From: Ruminococcus sp.
Lineage (GTDB): Bacteria; Bacillota; Clostridia; Oscillospirales; Ruminococcaceae
Direction: 5' to 3'
Assembly: GCA_017626015.1 (NCBI GenBank)
Contig: JAGAJO010000012.1
Coordinates: forward strand, 62,001 to 126,000
DNA length: 64,000 nucleotides
Below are positions 24,784 through 33,026 of the stretch, piece by piece (position 1 is the first letter of the stretch; every line of letters starts with the position of its first letter). The notes under the pieces are model-generated. The model saw only the letters and a program-made list of their open reading frames with translations, did no database searches and was not told where the DNA came from. Position numbers and translations under genes: made by a program.

Positions 24784-25374
24784 TTATTTTATAAATCCGA
24801 TTTTCTTAAGGGGCGCCACACGGAACACAACTCTGCCTACCACAGCTTCTTCCGCCACACAGCCCACTTTTTTGGTACGGCTGTCCACCGAGGTTGACCT
24901 GTGGTCTCCCATAACGAAGATCCTTTCATCAGGGACCTGATAGGGCAGCTTTATATCGCATTCTCCCAACGCCTTTTCGTCAACGTAGGGTTCATCGATC
25001 TCCTCGCCGTTGACCAGTACCGTACCGTCTTTTTTTATATCGATAATGTCTCCCGACACGCCGATAACTCTTTTTAAAAGTATCTTATTATTGTAATAAA
25101 ATGCGATCACATCGCCTTTTTTAAACGAACCCCTCTTCTTGCACACGACCAGCTCGTTATTCTGCAAGGTCGGCGTCATGCTTGTTCCTGTGACTCTTAG
25201 AACAGGCAGGAACATCAGGGAAATGAGAACTGCCAGCGCCGCAACGACCACCAGGGACGATACGGTGCTTCTTAGTATCCTAAGATATTCCTTGCGGGTT
25301 TTCAGCAGCTTAAGCTCATTCTCCAGCAGCTCGGTATCGGGGATCTCCATAAGCTCGGTTTTATCTTCGCTCAC
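24784..25374 (-). CDS. Signal peptidase I of the pilus locus
   Basis: A 196-residue type I signal peptidase with an N-terminal cytoplasmic stretch of ~35 residues, one membrane helix (VSSLVVVAALAVLISLMFL), catalytic Ser65 in VTGTSMTPTL and Lys101 in ILLKRVIG, and the box VMGDHRSTSVDSR. Pilus operons commonly carry a dedicated signal peptidase that processes or assists pilin secretion. The ATG overlaps the stop of the upstream coiled-coil gene by 4 bp. The N-terminal extension, with LLENELKLLKTRKEYLR, could pair with that coiled coil, which is inference. Confidence 0.93.
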   Translation of the reverse strand: MSEDKTELMEIPDTELLENELKLLKTRKEYLRILRSTVSSLVVVAALAVLISLMFLPVLRVTGTSMTPTLQNNELVVCKKRGSFKKGDVIAFYYNNKILLKRVIGVSGDIIDIKKDGTVLVNGEEIDEPYVDEKALGECDIKLPYQVPDERIFVMGDHRSTSVDSRTKKVGCVAEEAVVGRVVFRVAPLKKIGFIK

Positions 25375-25646
25375 TCCCCGTCACCTCCGGAGTCTGTATC
25401 TTCCGCCAAAGGTTCGGTATCAGGAGCAGCTTCGGCGGACAGTCCTGCGTTTTCGCAGAGCATACTCACCATTCTCAAGGTCTCCCCCGTGCGCCCAAGC
25501 AGCTCGTCCAGATCGGCTTCCCTTTCCTCAAGCTTTTTTTCTAGCACGGCATTTTCGTCCTTTACACGGTCAAGCTCTTTTTTCATAAAAAGCATAAGCT
25601 CAAGCAGCTCGGTCCGTTTTAACTTTTTCAGTTCCTTATCCGTCAT
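25371..25646 (-). CDS. Small coiled-coil protein at the head of the pilus operon
   Basis: A 91-residue, highly charged, cytoplasmic protein. Residues ~5-50 (KELKKLKRTELLELMLFMKK and onward) have a heptad pattern consistent with a coiled coil; the C-terminus is acidic and probably disordered. No signal peptide or membrane helix. GGAGGAGCT precedes the ATG, and the stop overlaps the signal peptidase start, so it is the first gene of the operon. The molecular role is unknown; similar short KELKKLxRxELLE proteins accompany sortase loci in related bacteria, to my knowledge without a described function. Confidence 0.75.
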   Translation of the reverse strand: MTDKELKKLKRTELLELMLFMKKELDRVKDENAVLEKKLEEREADLDELLGRTGETLRMVSMLCENAGLSAEAAPDTEPLAEDTDSGGDGE

Positions 25647-25683
25647 AGCTCCTCCAATGTAATCGTATACCGGATCGGCTGAA

Positions 25684-25706
25684 GTCCGCCCGACGGTGTG
25701 CCGGAC
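25684..25706 (-). repeat. Hairpin in the pilus operon leader
   Basis: GTCCGGC... pairs with ...GCGGAC (5-bp strong stem with a long loop) in the ~125-nt leader before the first gene. It shares GTCCGG with the hairpins at 24754 and 17604. Confidence 0.4.
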
Positions 25707-25774
25707 AAACCCTTACAGCGCCCGAACAATTTAAATTAAAACGCCGCCGTACCCTTGCCGCTTAATTCTTCATT

Positions 25775-25803
25775 ATTATATCACTTATAGCCAATGATGT
25801 CAA
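25775..25803 (-). promoter_or_regulatory. Pilus operon promoter TTGACA-17-TATAAT
   Basis: Consensus hexamers on the minus strand (-35 at 25798-25803, -10 at 25775-25780), spacer 17. The rest of the gap to 26060 is AT-rich and shows no gene. Confidence 0.85.
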
Positions 25804-26060
25804 TGTTTTTTAATAAATTTTCTATCTATTTACCAAATTATACACAACTCATTTGTGCAGTTTTAATAATTAACGTGCCTTAACAGTAGTGAAATTGCAT
25901 AGTTTTATTAAAAGAATCAGAAAACGATTAAGCATATGTACAAACGCTGAAAAACGGAGCATAAAACCGTGTCTGAAAAATCTTGACACCCGACGTCCCC
26001 CTTTTTTCGACGTTTCGGATCTTGCAAAATATACTCGGAAATAAAACGTTTTCACTGTTT

Positions 26061-28631
26061 TTAAATCCACAGTCCGTAGCTCTTTCCGACTCCGCTTCCT
26101 CTGACGCTTCTGGTCTTGAATCGCACGCTCTGCTGTTTCAGAGCTTCCAAGCCGTTCTGGATATAATTTCTGCCCCCGCTGACTACGATCTTTGTTCCCT
26201 GATCTGCGGATCTTCCGAAAAGGCTGGGCGTATCCGCTCTGATGTCGCAGCGGACTATTCCCGAGGCGGTCTTATTCTCCGCCGCACAGCAGCGGGAAAC
26301 GTCCTCTTTTTTTGCGTTTTCGGACTCTCCCGACGAAAAGTCTATATCAAATCCAAGCTCCTTAAGACCGCAGTACTGTCCGCAGCCTACAATGGTGACA
26401 TTAGCCCTGCCAACACCGGTATTTGAGGAATATTTAACGGTATAGTCAATATTTTTCACAAGGACTGCACCATTAATATATACGTCGAAATCCGGCTCCG
26501 CCTCTCTTCCGCTGTATTTTACTACCGACGGAAGAGTCGTCATACACTCGCTCACAGCGGTTTTTGTCCTCACCCCAAGAGCCTTGCTGCCCTTGCCTAT
26601 ACAGGCAGCATCTCCTGCTTTTTTTATACCATAAACCTTATATTCGTACTTCGTTCTGGATGAAAGTCCCAGATCAACGCAGCTGGTATTGAATACCTCA
26701 GCCACCTGAACAAAGTCCTCATCGCTTCCGTAAAGCCTGCGGCATACGGAATATGAATCCGCTTCGGAAACGCTTTCCCATGAAAGCTGTATATGCTCAT
26801 TGTAGATCTCGTCTGCCGTTAATTTTTTTGCTGCTGCCACGGCAATATTTCCTCCTCCGGATACGGTTGCATCTCCGCCGGAGTTTTCCTCGTACTTGTT
26901 ACCGCTTACGCTCACTTTTGCGCCGTTTTTAGCGTTTATCCCGCAGCCGCCGTTGGATCTCAGAGCGTTACCGCTGACGGTGACCTCGATCTCTCCGTCA
27001 GCAAGGATACCGTCTGATTTTCCGCCGCTGACGGTATTTTTCTTTGCGCTGCCGGAACCGTCGCTGAATGCAACGCCGCATAATGCCGATCCGCTGACGC
27101 TGTTTTCGGAAATCTCGGCTGATGCGGATTTAGTCACCTTTATGCCGTTTCCCAGAGCGTTTTTGACTGTATTGCTTTTCACCTTTACTCCGCTTGCACT
27201 CAAAGACACATAAACTCCTGATGCTCCCGGATCCGTACAGGTATTTTCCTTGACGGTTATTTCCTTGCTTGCTCCCACATAAATCGCACTCTGGACGCCG
27301 CCCTTGCAGACATTATTCTGAACTGCCGAATTTGATGAGGCCTTGACAATTATCAGATCCGAAGCGGCATAATTACCGTTGCTGTTAAAATCGATCTCGT
27401 TGGATTTCACCTGGATACCGTTGGAATCGTTGACGATTATCGCCGCACCCGCAGTGGTGATGCTGTTGTCGCTTATCTTGACTCCCTCGACCTTATAGTT
27501 GTAATCCGGATAGCTGCTGCCCATAAGCTTTCTTCCGTAGATCTGAATGCCGAATGGTTCCGAAGCATAGCTGGTGACATTTGCCGAGATAGTATTGTTC
27601 CTTATAATGGTATTTGCAAAGTCATCTATCCTGTCATAAATACCGTTATAGCCGGTAACGGGAGGATTATAGCCGTAATACTCCACCGGCGTCATATATT
27701 TGAAGTCTATCCCGTAGCCTACGTTGGTCATGACGTTATCCTCTACAAGACAGTTCTTATAATTCTGCATTATCATTGCGCATGAGGTTATATTCTCAAA
27801 AGTATTGCCTGCGATCAGCACGTTGGTATAGTACACTCCGATAGTTGCCGAATGCGAGCCTATACCTCTCATAAGATCGTAAAAATAATTATTGCGTATG
27901 ACCACATTATCGCAGGCGGTATCGTCAAAGGGTTCAAAATGTACGAAGCTTGCACTGTTATTCATGGTGTCAAGCTGTATAGCTTCCTTTTCCTTGTAGC
28001 CGATATAGCCGTGAAATGTGCAGTCCTCTATCGTAACATTCTGCGCTCCGCCGATCTCCAGGAGATGACCGTCCGCATTGTTCCGGAATTCTACACCCTT
28101 TATCCACAGATTTCTGATATGTCCCAGACGAACATTTGAAAACGGAGTGGAGGAGCTGTTGGTATTTCCGTCGAAGCAGCCGCCTTCGATAATGATATTT
28201 CTCTCTCCGTCATAACCGCCGGCAGGGTTTTGCAAAGCGTTTCTGAACATAAATCCCGTGGAAAAATTTCTGATAATGGTTGCGCCCTCCATATAAAGCC
28301 AAGTATTGGAATATATTTTAAGCGGCTTGCTTATTCTGTACTCTCCGGGGGGAACGACCACCTTCAGCTGGATCGTATCGCTGGCATTATCCACCGCATA
28401 GAAAAGGGCGTCCTGTATAGCCTTATAGGAATCCTTTTCGCCAGAGCTGTCGGCGCCGAAATCCGTGACGTCCACCAGCAGAGCCTTTTTATATCCGGTA
28501 ATACTAGCTCCCGTAGCTGTGGAGCCTGTTATATCGGCGTAATCAAAAGCAAAGCACCTTGCAGACATAAGCAGTACGGCAATAAAAAAAGCCGCTGCAA
28601 ATGAAATCAAGGTGCGATTTATCCGTAACAA
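26061..28631 (-). CDS. Secreted right-handed beta-helix protein with a fibronectin III module
   Basis: An 856-residue exported protein. The signal peptide runs from the N-terminus to ...RCFA. Residues ~50-130 show a pectate-lyase-3-like start (VDVTDFGADSSGEKDSYKAI, VVPPGEYRISKPLKI). A long ladder of parallel beta-helix coils follows: NVTIEDCTFHGY, NVVIRNNYFYDL, NVLIAGNTFENI, VKISDNSITTAG and similar, to ~residue 590. Then comes an Fn3-like domain (IQLSWESVSEADSYSVCRRL) and a C-terminal part with a CotH-like strand pattern (VKNIDYTVKYSSNTGVGRA). It is probably a polysaccharide lyase, hydrolase or epimerase; catalytic residues were not identified. TTG start at 28631 with AAAGGAT upstream; a consensus promoter is at 28694. 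Confidence 0.85.
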   Translation of the reverse strand: MLRINRTLISFAAAFFIAVLLMSARCFAFDYADITGSTATGASITGYKKALLVDVTDFGADSSGEKDSYKAIQDALFYAVDNASDTIQLKVVVPPGEYRISKPLKIYSNTWLYMEGATIIRNFSTGFMFRNALQNPAGGYDGERNIIIEGGCFDGNTNSSSTPFSNVRLGHIRNLWIKGVEFRNNADGHLLEIGGAQNVTIEDCTFHGYIGYKEKEAIQLDTMNNSASFVHFEPFDDTACDNVVIRNNYFYDLMRGIGSHSATIGVYYTNVLIAGNTFENITSCAMIMQNYKNCLVEDNVMTNVGYGIDFKYMTPVEYYGYNPPVTGYNGIYDRIDDFANTIIRNNTISANVTSYASEPFGIQIYGRKLMGSSYPDYNYKVEGVKISDNSITTAGAAIIVNDSNGIQVKSNEIDFNSNGNYAASDLIIVKASSNSAVQNNVCKGGVQSAIYVGASKEITVKENTCTDPGASGVYVSLSASGVKVKSNTVKNALGNGIKVTKSASAEISENSVSGSALCGVAFSDGSGSAKKNTVSGGKSDGILADGEIEVTVSGNALRSNGGCGINAKNGAKVSVSGNKYEENSGGDATVSGGGNIAVAAAKKLTADEIYNEHIQLSWESVSEADSYSVCRRLYGSDEDFVQVAEVFNTSCVDLGLSSRTKYEYKVYGIKKAGDAACIGKGSKALGVRTKTAVSECMTTLPSVVKYSGREAEPDFDVYINGAVLVKNIDYTVKYSSNTGVGRANVTIVGCGQYCGLKELGFDIDFSSGESENAKKEDVSRCCAAENKTASGIVRCDIRADTPSLFGRSADQGTKIVVSGGRNYIQNGLEALKQQSVRFKTRSVRGSGVGKSYGLWI

Positions 28632-28693
28632 ATCTCATCTATCCTTTCGCTGTCTCTGTCCAACTATTTTTGTCTTTATTTTTACACACATTT

Positions 28694-28722
28694 ATTATAG
28701 CAAATTACGCAGTCCGTGTCAA
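28694..28722 (-). promoter_or_regulatory. Beta-helix gene promoter TTGACA-17-TATAAT
   Basis: -35 at 28717-28722 and -10 at 28694-28699 on the minus strand, both consensus, spacer 17. Confidence 0.85.
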
Positions 28723-28932
28723 CCGGAAATTAAAGGGATATGCCAACAAAATTACAAGGATATACCATCTCTCCTTTTTGATAAAATTCCACAAATAAAA
28801 TTGTTTATTTGTACAAAATAACAAATACTAAGCTGACAGCTTAACAAAATTCAAAAATTATGTGATATAATGTCGATATGGAAGATTTATCGGGTGGATT
28901 TTACAAAATATAGAATGATGGAGGTGTTATAT

Positions 28933-29148
28933 ATGTTTAAGAAAATCATTTCAGCAGTACTTGTTATTCTTTCCTGTTTGTCAGTGAGTGTGATGTTTAC
29001 CGGCTGTGACGGCGATTCGGACGATAACGGAAAAAATCTTTATGACGCAGACGCATGGGATTATGACGGCGACGGAAAGCTGAACAGGAATGAGATGGAG
29101 GATTATAATGACTTCAATCAGGATATGCGTGATGCCGGATACTATTGA
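28933..29148 (+). CDS. Small EF-hand lipoprotein
   Basis: A 71-residue exported protein. The signal peptide MFKKIISAVLVILSCLSVSV ends in the lipobox FTGC. The mature part is short and acidic and contains a textbook EF-hand loop, DYDGDGKLNRNE (positions 1, 3, 5, 12 = D, D, D, E; G at 6; L at 8). The start at 28933 is chosen because GGAGGTG lies 6 bp upstream. A single EF-hand on a membrane-anchored peptide suggests calcium binding at the cell surface. It is not a dockerin, which needs two repeats. Partner unknown. Confidence 0.75.
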   Translation: MFKKIISAVLVILSCLSVSVMFTGCDGDSDDNGKNLYDADAWDYDGDGKLNRNEMEDYNDFNQDMRDAGYY

Positions 29149-29213
29149 TCAGTGAAAAATACGGTGTGACATATCCCGAATGCAATTAATAATATCAGAA
29201 AGAAGGAATATTT

Positions 29214-29522
29214 ATGTATTGTAGAAACTGCGGACAGGAAATAAACGATAACGCCGTTATTTGCGTTCACTGCGGAGCAGCTACCGATAATTCGTTTAAA
29301 AATCCTGCTGCACCGAATCAGGCAAACGACGTTATGACAGGCGGACTGGTAGCGTTATGTATACTTATCCCCATTGCAGGACTTATTGTAGGCTGTGTAA
29401 GAAAATCAAACGGTCAGGTAGTATCCGGCGGTAAATGTATCAAATACTCGATCATCGTATGGATCATTTCAATAATTATTTCTTCAGTTATTGGAGGAAT
29501 AGGACTAGCTAATATATTATAA
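29214..29522 (+). CDS. Zinc-ribbon membrane protein
   Basis: A 102-residue protein with an N-terminal zinc ribbon, YCRNCGQEI...VICVHCGAA (CX2C...CX2C), and two hydrophobic helices (GLVALCILIPIAGLIVGCV; YSIIVWIISIIISSVIGGIG). It is followed 13 bp later by a similar zinc-ribbon membrane gene, so the two form a pair. Function unknown; such proteins are frequent in Clostridia and may be regulatory or envelope-stress related. Confidence 0.75.
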   Translation: MYCRNCGQEINDNAVICVHCGAATDNSFKNPAAPNQANDVMTGGLVALCILIPIAGLIVGCVRKSNGQVVSGGKCIKYSIIVWIISIIISSVIGGIGLANIL

Positions 29523-29535
29523 GGGAGGAATGAAT

Positions 29536-29889
29536 ATGTTTTGTACAAATTGCGGAGAGCAAATTGAAAAGCCGTTGATAAGCGTTAAAGGCGAAGTATG
29601 TCCGCACTGCGGGTGCGTTATACAGACATGTGAGACCCCAAAAGGCGACCCGAATAAAAACGGAAAAGCAATTGCGTCGCTCGTTTTGGGCATAGTGAGC
29701 TTAATAACATGGCTGATACCGTTATTTGGCTATCCAACATCTATTATTGGTATAATATTAGGTGTGTCCGGAATGAAAAGCGAAAACAAGGGTATGGGTA
29801 TAGCCGGGCTGGTGATGTCTATCATAGCTCTTGTTGCGTGCATAGCAAATTCTGCTATTGGAGCTTATATTGGTTCAACATCGTTTTAA
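29536..29889 (+). CDS. Zinc-ribbon DUF4190-like membrane protein
   Basis: A 117-residue protein. N-terminal FCTNCGEQI...VCPHCGCV zinc ribbon, then a DUF4190-like pair of membrane helices (GKAIASLVLGIVSLITWLIP; GYPTSIIGIILGVSGM; GIAGLVMSIIALVACIANSA). The start at 29536 is preferred over 29530 because GGAGG then has proper 7-bp spacing. It follows the related gene at 29214 by 13 bp and ends before a good terminator. Confidence 0.78.
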   Translation: MFCTNCGEQIEKPLISVKGEVCPHCGCVIQTCETPKGDPNKNGKAIASLVLGIVSLITWLIPLFGYPTSIIGIILGVSGMKSENKGMGIAGLVMSIIALVACIANSAIGAYIGSTSF

Positions 29890-29894
29890 CAGCC

Positions 29895-29929
29895 AAAAGT
29901 CCGCCTGCAACCCGCAGACGGACTTTTTT
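29895..29929. terminator. Bidirectional terminator
   Basis: AAAAGTCCGCCTGC pairs with GCAGACGGACTTTTTT (one mismatch). It separates the zinc-ribbon pair from the convergent pyrD. Confidence 0.85.
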
Positions 29930-29947
29930 GTTTATAATATAATATTT

Positions 29948-30859
29948 TCACCACGGCTTGACCGTTCCCACGATCTCGGAGATATTGTCAATGCCGTTGT
30001 CCTCGCAGAATTTCTCCATTCCATCGATTATCTTAACAGGAGCGTAGGGGTCTGCGAAAATTGCCGCTCCCACCTGTACAGTCTGCGCTCCCGCCATCAT
30101 CATTTCAACGGCATCCTCCCACGAGGATATACCGCCCATTCCGCATACGGGAATGCTGACGGCGTTTGCCACCTGCCATACCATTCTTACCGCAACCGGG
30201 AAAACTGCGGGACCCGAAAGACCTCCCACATTATTTTTAAGAACAGGTCTGCGGGTCTTTATGTCTATCCTCATTCCAAGAAGCGTATTGATGAGAGATA
30301 CTGCGTCCGCACCGTTCGCCTCCACCGATCTGGCAATATCGGTTATGCTGGTAACGTTTGGGGAAAGCTTTACCATAAGCGGTTTTTCGGTAACGTCCTT
30401 AACGGCTCTTGTGACCTGTCCCGCTACAGCGCAATCCGTGCCGAAGGCCGCCCCTCCCTGCTTTACGTTGGGGCAGGAGATATTCAGCTCGATAAGATCC
30501 ACCGCAGTTCCGTTGAGCCTTGCGGCAAGCTCCGCACACTCCTCCACCGTGGAGCCGGCAATATTAGCAACTATCCTTGTATCCTTTGTCACAAGATTGG
30601 GCAGCTCGTAATTTATAAATTTGTCCACTCCGCCGTTCTGAAGTCCTACGGAATTAAGCATTCCGCTTGGAGTTTCGGCAACTCTGGGACCGGGATTTCC
30701 CTCACGCCTGTGCAAAGTGGTCCCCTTTACCGAGATCCCACCAAGCCTTGAAAGCGGGTAAAACTGCTCGTATTCCCTGCCGTAGCCGAAGGTACCGCTG
30801 GCAGGTATAACGGGGTTTTTAAAATCGACCCCGCAGAAACTTACATTAAGTCTGCTCAT
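29948..30859 (-). CDS. pyrD: Dihydroorotate dehydrogenase B, catalytic subunit
   Basis: A 303-residue FMN enzyme of class 1B that oxidises dihydroorotate to orotate in pyrimidine synthesis. Motifs: NPVIPASGTFGYGREYEQFY, KGTTLHRREGNPGPRVAETP, ELNISCPNVKQGG with the catalytic Cys in the active-site loop, VKLSPNVT, and PVCGMGGISSWEDAVEMMMAGA for FMN phosphate binding. Its start overlaps the pyrK stop by 4 bp; the class 1B enzyme needs PyrK to pass electrons to NAD. Confidence 0.96.
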   Translation of the reverse strand: MSRLNVSFCGVDFKNPVIPASGTFGYGREYEQFYPLSRLGGISVKGTTLHRREGNPGPRVAETPSGMLNSVGLQNGGVDKFINYELPNLVTKDTRIVANIAGSTVEECAELAARLNGTAVDLIELNISCPNVKQGGAAFGTDCAVAGQVTRAVKDVTEKPLMVKLSPNVTSITDIARSVEANGADAVSLINTLLGMRIDIKTRRPVLKNNVGGLSGPAVFPVAVRMVWQVANAVSIPVCGMGGISSWEDAVEMMMAGAQTVQVGAAIFADPYAPVKIIDGMEKFCEDNGIDNISEIVGTVKPW

Positions 30860-31626
30860 TCAAACACAACCTCCCTGCTGTCAAATACCGGACCGTCCTT
30901 GCAGACGTGAGAATTGAACTCCTCCCCGTCCTTGACCGTTCTGCAAACGCATACAAGGCAGGCTCCCACTCCGCACGCCATTCTCTGCTCCAGCGAGACC
31001 TGACAGAATATCCCGCTGTCAGCCGCCATTTTCGTGATGTTTTTAAGCATTATCATAGGTCCGCAGGCGTATATTATATCCGGCTTTTCATTTGCAAGGA
31101 TCTCTGTAAGCGCATCAGTTACAAAGCCCTTTCTGCCTGCCGAGCCGTCGTCGGTACACAGTATTGTATGCGCTCCGCAGGCTCTGAGATCCTCCTGTAA
31201 AATGACAGCCGCCATATTTCTGAAACCGCTTATTACCGTAGCATTTTCGCCGTATTCCTTAGCGATCCCCAGCATCGGAGGTGTGCCGATACCTCCGCCG
31301 ATACAAACGCATTTTTTTCCCTTTTCAAGCACCCTAAAGCCGTTGCCCAGCGGTGCAATAATGTCTATAAGGCTGCCATTGTTAAGCTCTGAAAGCTTGT
31401 CCGTTCCCTTTCCTCTTACCTCAAAAACGAGTCTTATTGATCCGTTTTGCTTGTTTATATCGCATATAGAAATAGGTCTGCGGAGAAAAAAGCCCTCCGC
31501 CGCAGCCTGAACGAACTGTCCAGCCTTAGCCTCTGCGGCAATTTCCGGACAGTATATCTCAATATCGAATATTCCCTTTGCAAGAGTCCTTCTGGCTATT
31601 ATAGGATATTTTCCCTGTCTGTACAT
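30856..31626 (-). CDS. pyrK: Dihydroorotate dehydrogenase B, electron-transfer subunit
   Basis: A 256-residue FAD/2Fe-2S protein. The N-terminal flavin domain has RRPISICDI, and the NAD-binding part has CVCIGGGIGTPPMLGIAKEY. The C-terminal cluster ligands are CGVGACLVCVCR with a fourth Cys in HVCKDGP. It accepts electrons from PyrD-FMN and reduces NAD+. The ATG at 31626 with AAAGGA upstream is preferred over the TTG one codon earlier. A promoter lies at 31717-31745, and the leader contains a TGCACAA/TTGTGCA hairpin (31663-31690). Confidence 0.95.
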   Translation of the reverse strand: MYRQGKYPIIARRTLAKGIFDIEIYCPEIAAEAKAGQFVQAAAEGFFLRRPISICDINKQNGSIRLVFEVRGKGTDKLSELNNGSLIDIIAPLGNGFRVLEKGKKCVCIGGGIGTPPMLGIAKEYGENATVISGFRNMAAVILQEDLRACGAHTILCTDDGSAGRKGFVTDALTEILANEKPDIIYACGPMIMLKNITKMAADSGIFCQVSLEQRMACGVGACLVCVCRTVKDGEEFNSHVCKDGPVFDSREVVFE

Positions 31627-31716
31627 CAAATCATTCCTTTCGCCGTATTAAGACAATCTGACTGCACAATATTAACACAATGGTTGTGCAGTGTTGCATT
31701 AAATTTCTTATGATTA

Positions 31717-31745
31717 ATTATATCACAACATGGATAACAGGTCAA
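31717..31745 (-). promoter_or_regulatory. pyrK-pyrD promoter TTGACC-17-TATAAT
   Basis: -35 at 31740-31745, -10 at 31717-31722 on the minus strand, spacer 17. No PyrR-type attenuator was recognised in the ~85-nt leader. Confidence 0.7.
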
Positions 31746-31833
31746 GAGCGATGATCGCTGCTTCACCGTACAGCAGCTGACTGCTGCGGAAGCTCGCTGT
31801 CGCTGTATACGACCCAGCTTACATTTTCGGGCT

Positions 31834-32730
31834 TTACGTCCACCAGATACTCTCCGGGAACAGTGCATACGAACTGATATTTGGAAGCCTCTCCCTCCTT
31901 ATGGTACGGAACGTTTTTTTCAGACAAAGCTCCAGCCGTTCTCCGTTTCGCACGGCTCCCAGAAATTCATAGCTCACATTTTCGGACACCGCCATATCGG
32001 CATAAAGAAAAAGCACATGAGCGTTGAATCCGCCGTTTTTGTCGTATTCCCTCATGAAACTGTCTATCTCCTCAAGATCAAGCTCCCCGCTGTATTTTTC
32101 ACGGTAGTCCTCAAAATCCGAATATGAGCAAAATGTCTTTTTGTATGGAAAAGCCACAGCGGCGCTCCCCTGCACGGGATAAACGTCAAATTCCGCAGGA
32201 ACAGGCTCATGATCGCCGTTATTTTCAAGACCGCCGTCAGGACGTGTATAAACAAGCCTGTCGCCTATGTAATATTCGTAAGCCCTGCCGTTTTTTACAC
32301 ACCGGGGCACAGGGGGAGAAACAATACTGCATTTTTCGCATATCCCCTCACCGTCCGCATTTTTGTATCTGACGCAGGCGCTGTATATTTCATTGTCATG
32401 ACGCACGTCAACTGAGGTGACTGAATCCTCCGTACATACCGTCAGCTCTGCGATCTCTCCGTTTTCGACCTTAAATACAAAGTCGTCCCACAGCATCTCA
32501 CATCCGGCGCAGTTATCGCCGATAAACGCAAGACCGTTCTCATGCGCAGCGGTCGGATCGATTATTTCTCCTGCCCAGACAGAATAAAAATCCTGTTCCC
32601 CCTCAGAGGACGTATCGTCGGCGTGATCAGAAACCGATGAGTAAATGTCAGCAGTATCCTTAAAGCTGTCCATGCTGCGGTCTGCCGTGCAGGAAACGTT
32701 TACAACCAGCGCTGCAACGGAAATAAACAA
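31834..32730 (-). CDS. Exported envelope protein, apparently frameshifted near its C-terminus
   Basis: A 298-residue protein as read, with a hydrophobic N-terminus ending LVVNVSC (possible lipobox), then an acidic extracellular part with Cys pairs (DNCAGCEM; CEKCS; RCV). No known domain was recognised. Two oddities appear. First, near 31914 the minus strand has seven A. Shifting -1 there replaces the tail by a plausible continuation (NVPYHKEGEASKYQFVCTVP, GEYLVDVKPENVSWVVYSDS) ending at 31763. Second, the start is TTG with no ribosome binding site close by, while nine G lie upstream at 32758-32766. If that tract had one base more or fewer, an upstream ATG (near 32788) would enter the frame. 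Mutation, phase variation or sequence error cannot be told apart here. Confidence 0.6.
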   Translation of the reverse strand: MFISVAALVVNVSCTADRSMDSFKDTADIYSSVSDHADDTSSEGEQDFYSVWAGEIIDPTAAHENGLAFIGDNCAGCEMLWDDFVFKVENGEIAELTVCTEDSVTSVDVRHDNEIYSACVRYKNADGEGICEKCSIVSPPVPRCVKNGRAYEYYIGDRLVYTRPDGGLENNGDHEPVPAEFDVYPVQGSAAVAFPYKKTFCSYSDFEDYREKYSGELDLEEIDSFMREYDKNGGFNAHVLFLYADMAVSENVSYEFLGAVRNGERLELCLKKTFRTIRRERLPNISSYALFPESIWWT

Positions 32731-32793
32731 TGCGGCTCTATTTGGTCTGATAACGCTCCCCCCCCCGACGAAATTGATTTTATTAGCATATTA

Positions 32794-32835
32794 TTAAGGC
32801 AATACCGTACAACCGCTGTGTGAGTATTGCCTTAA
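32794..32835. repeat. AGGCAATAC hairpin (family 2)
   Basis: TTAAGGCAATAC and GTATTGCCTTAA form a 12-bp perfect stem; the loop begins CGTACAA like the copy at 5584. It lies in the ~300-bp gap between the envelope gene and the nucleotidyltransferase gene; the rest of that gap shows no gene. Confidence 0.6.
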
Positions 32836-33026
32836 TAATTATATCATATCCTGTAAACATTGTTAAGGTAAATTTTTATCAAATATTCAACATATCTTTT
32901 GGTTATTGTGCCAAATGACGGCTGTTATGAAAACTCAGCAATAATAGACCTCCTCGGAAACCGGAGAAGCGCCGGATTCCGCAGGATATTTTGTTCTGTA
33001 CAAAGCGGATGGACCGCAAACCCGAT

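Noticed and set aside
26061..26426. Plus-strand open frames opposite the end of the beta-helix gene
   Set aside because: No binding site, no domain and full overlap with the coding strand of a clear gene.
29068..29103. Dockerin domain in the small EF-hand lipoprotein
   Set aside because: Only one calcium loop is present, whereas dockerins have a duplicated one with a different spacing.
31626..31868. 80-codon minus-strand frame between pyrK and the envelope gene
   Set aside because: It spans the pyrK promoter and the frameshifted end of the envelope gene; composition (Cys/Arg/Ser-rich) is shadow-like and it lacks a start signal.
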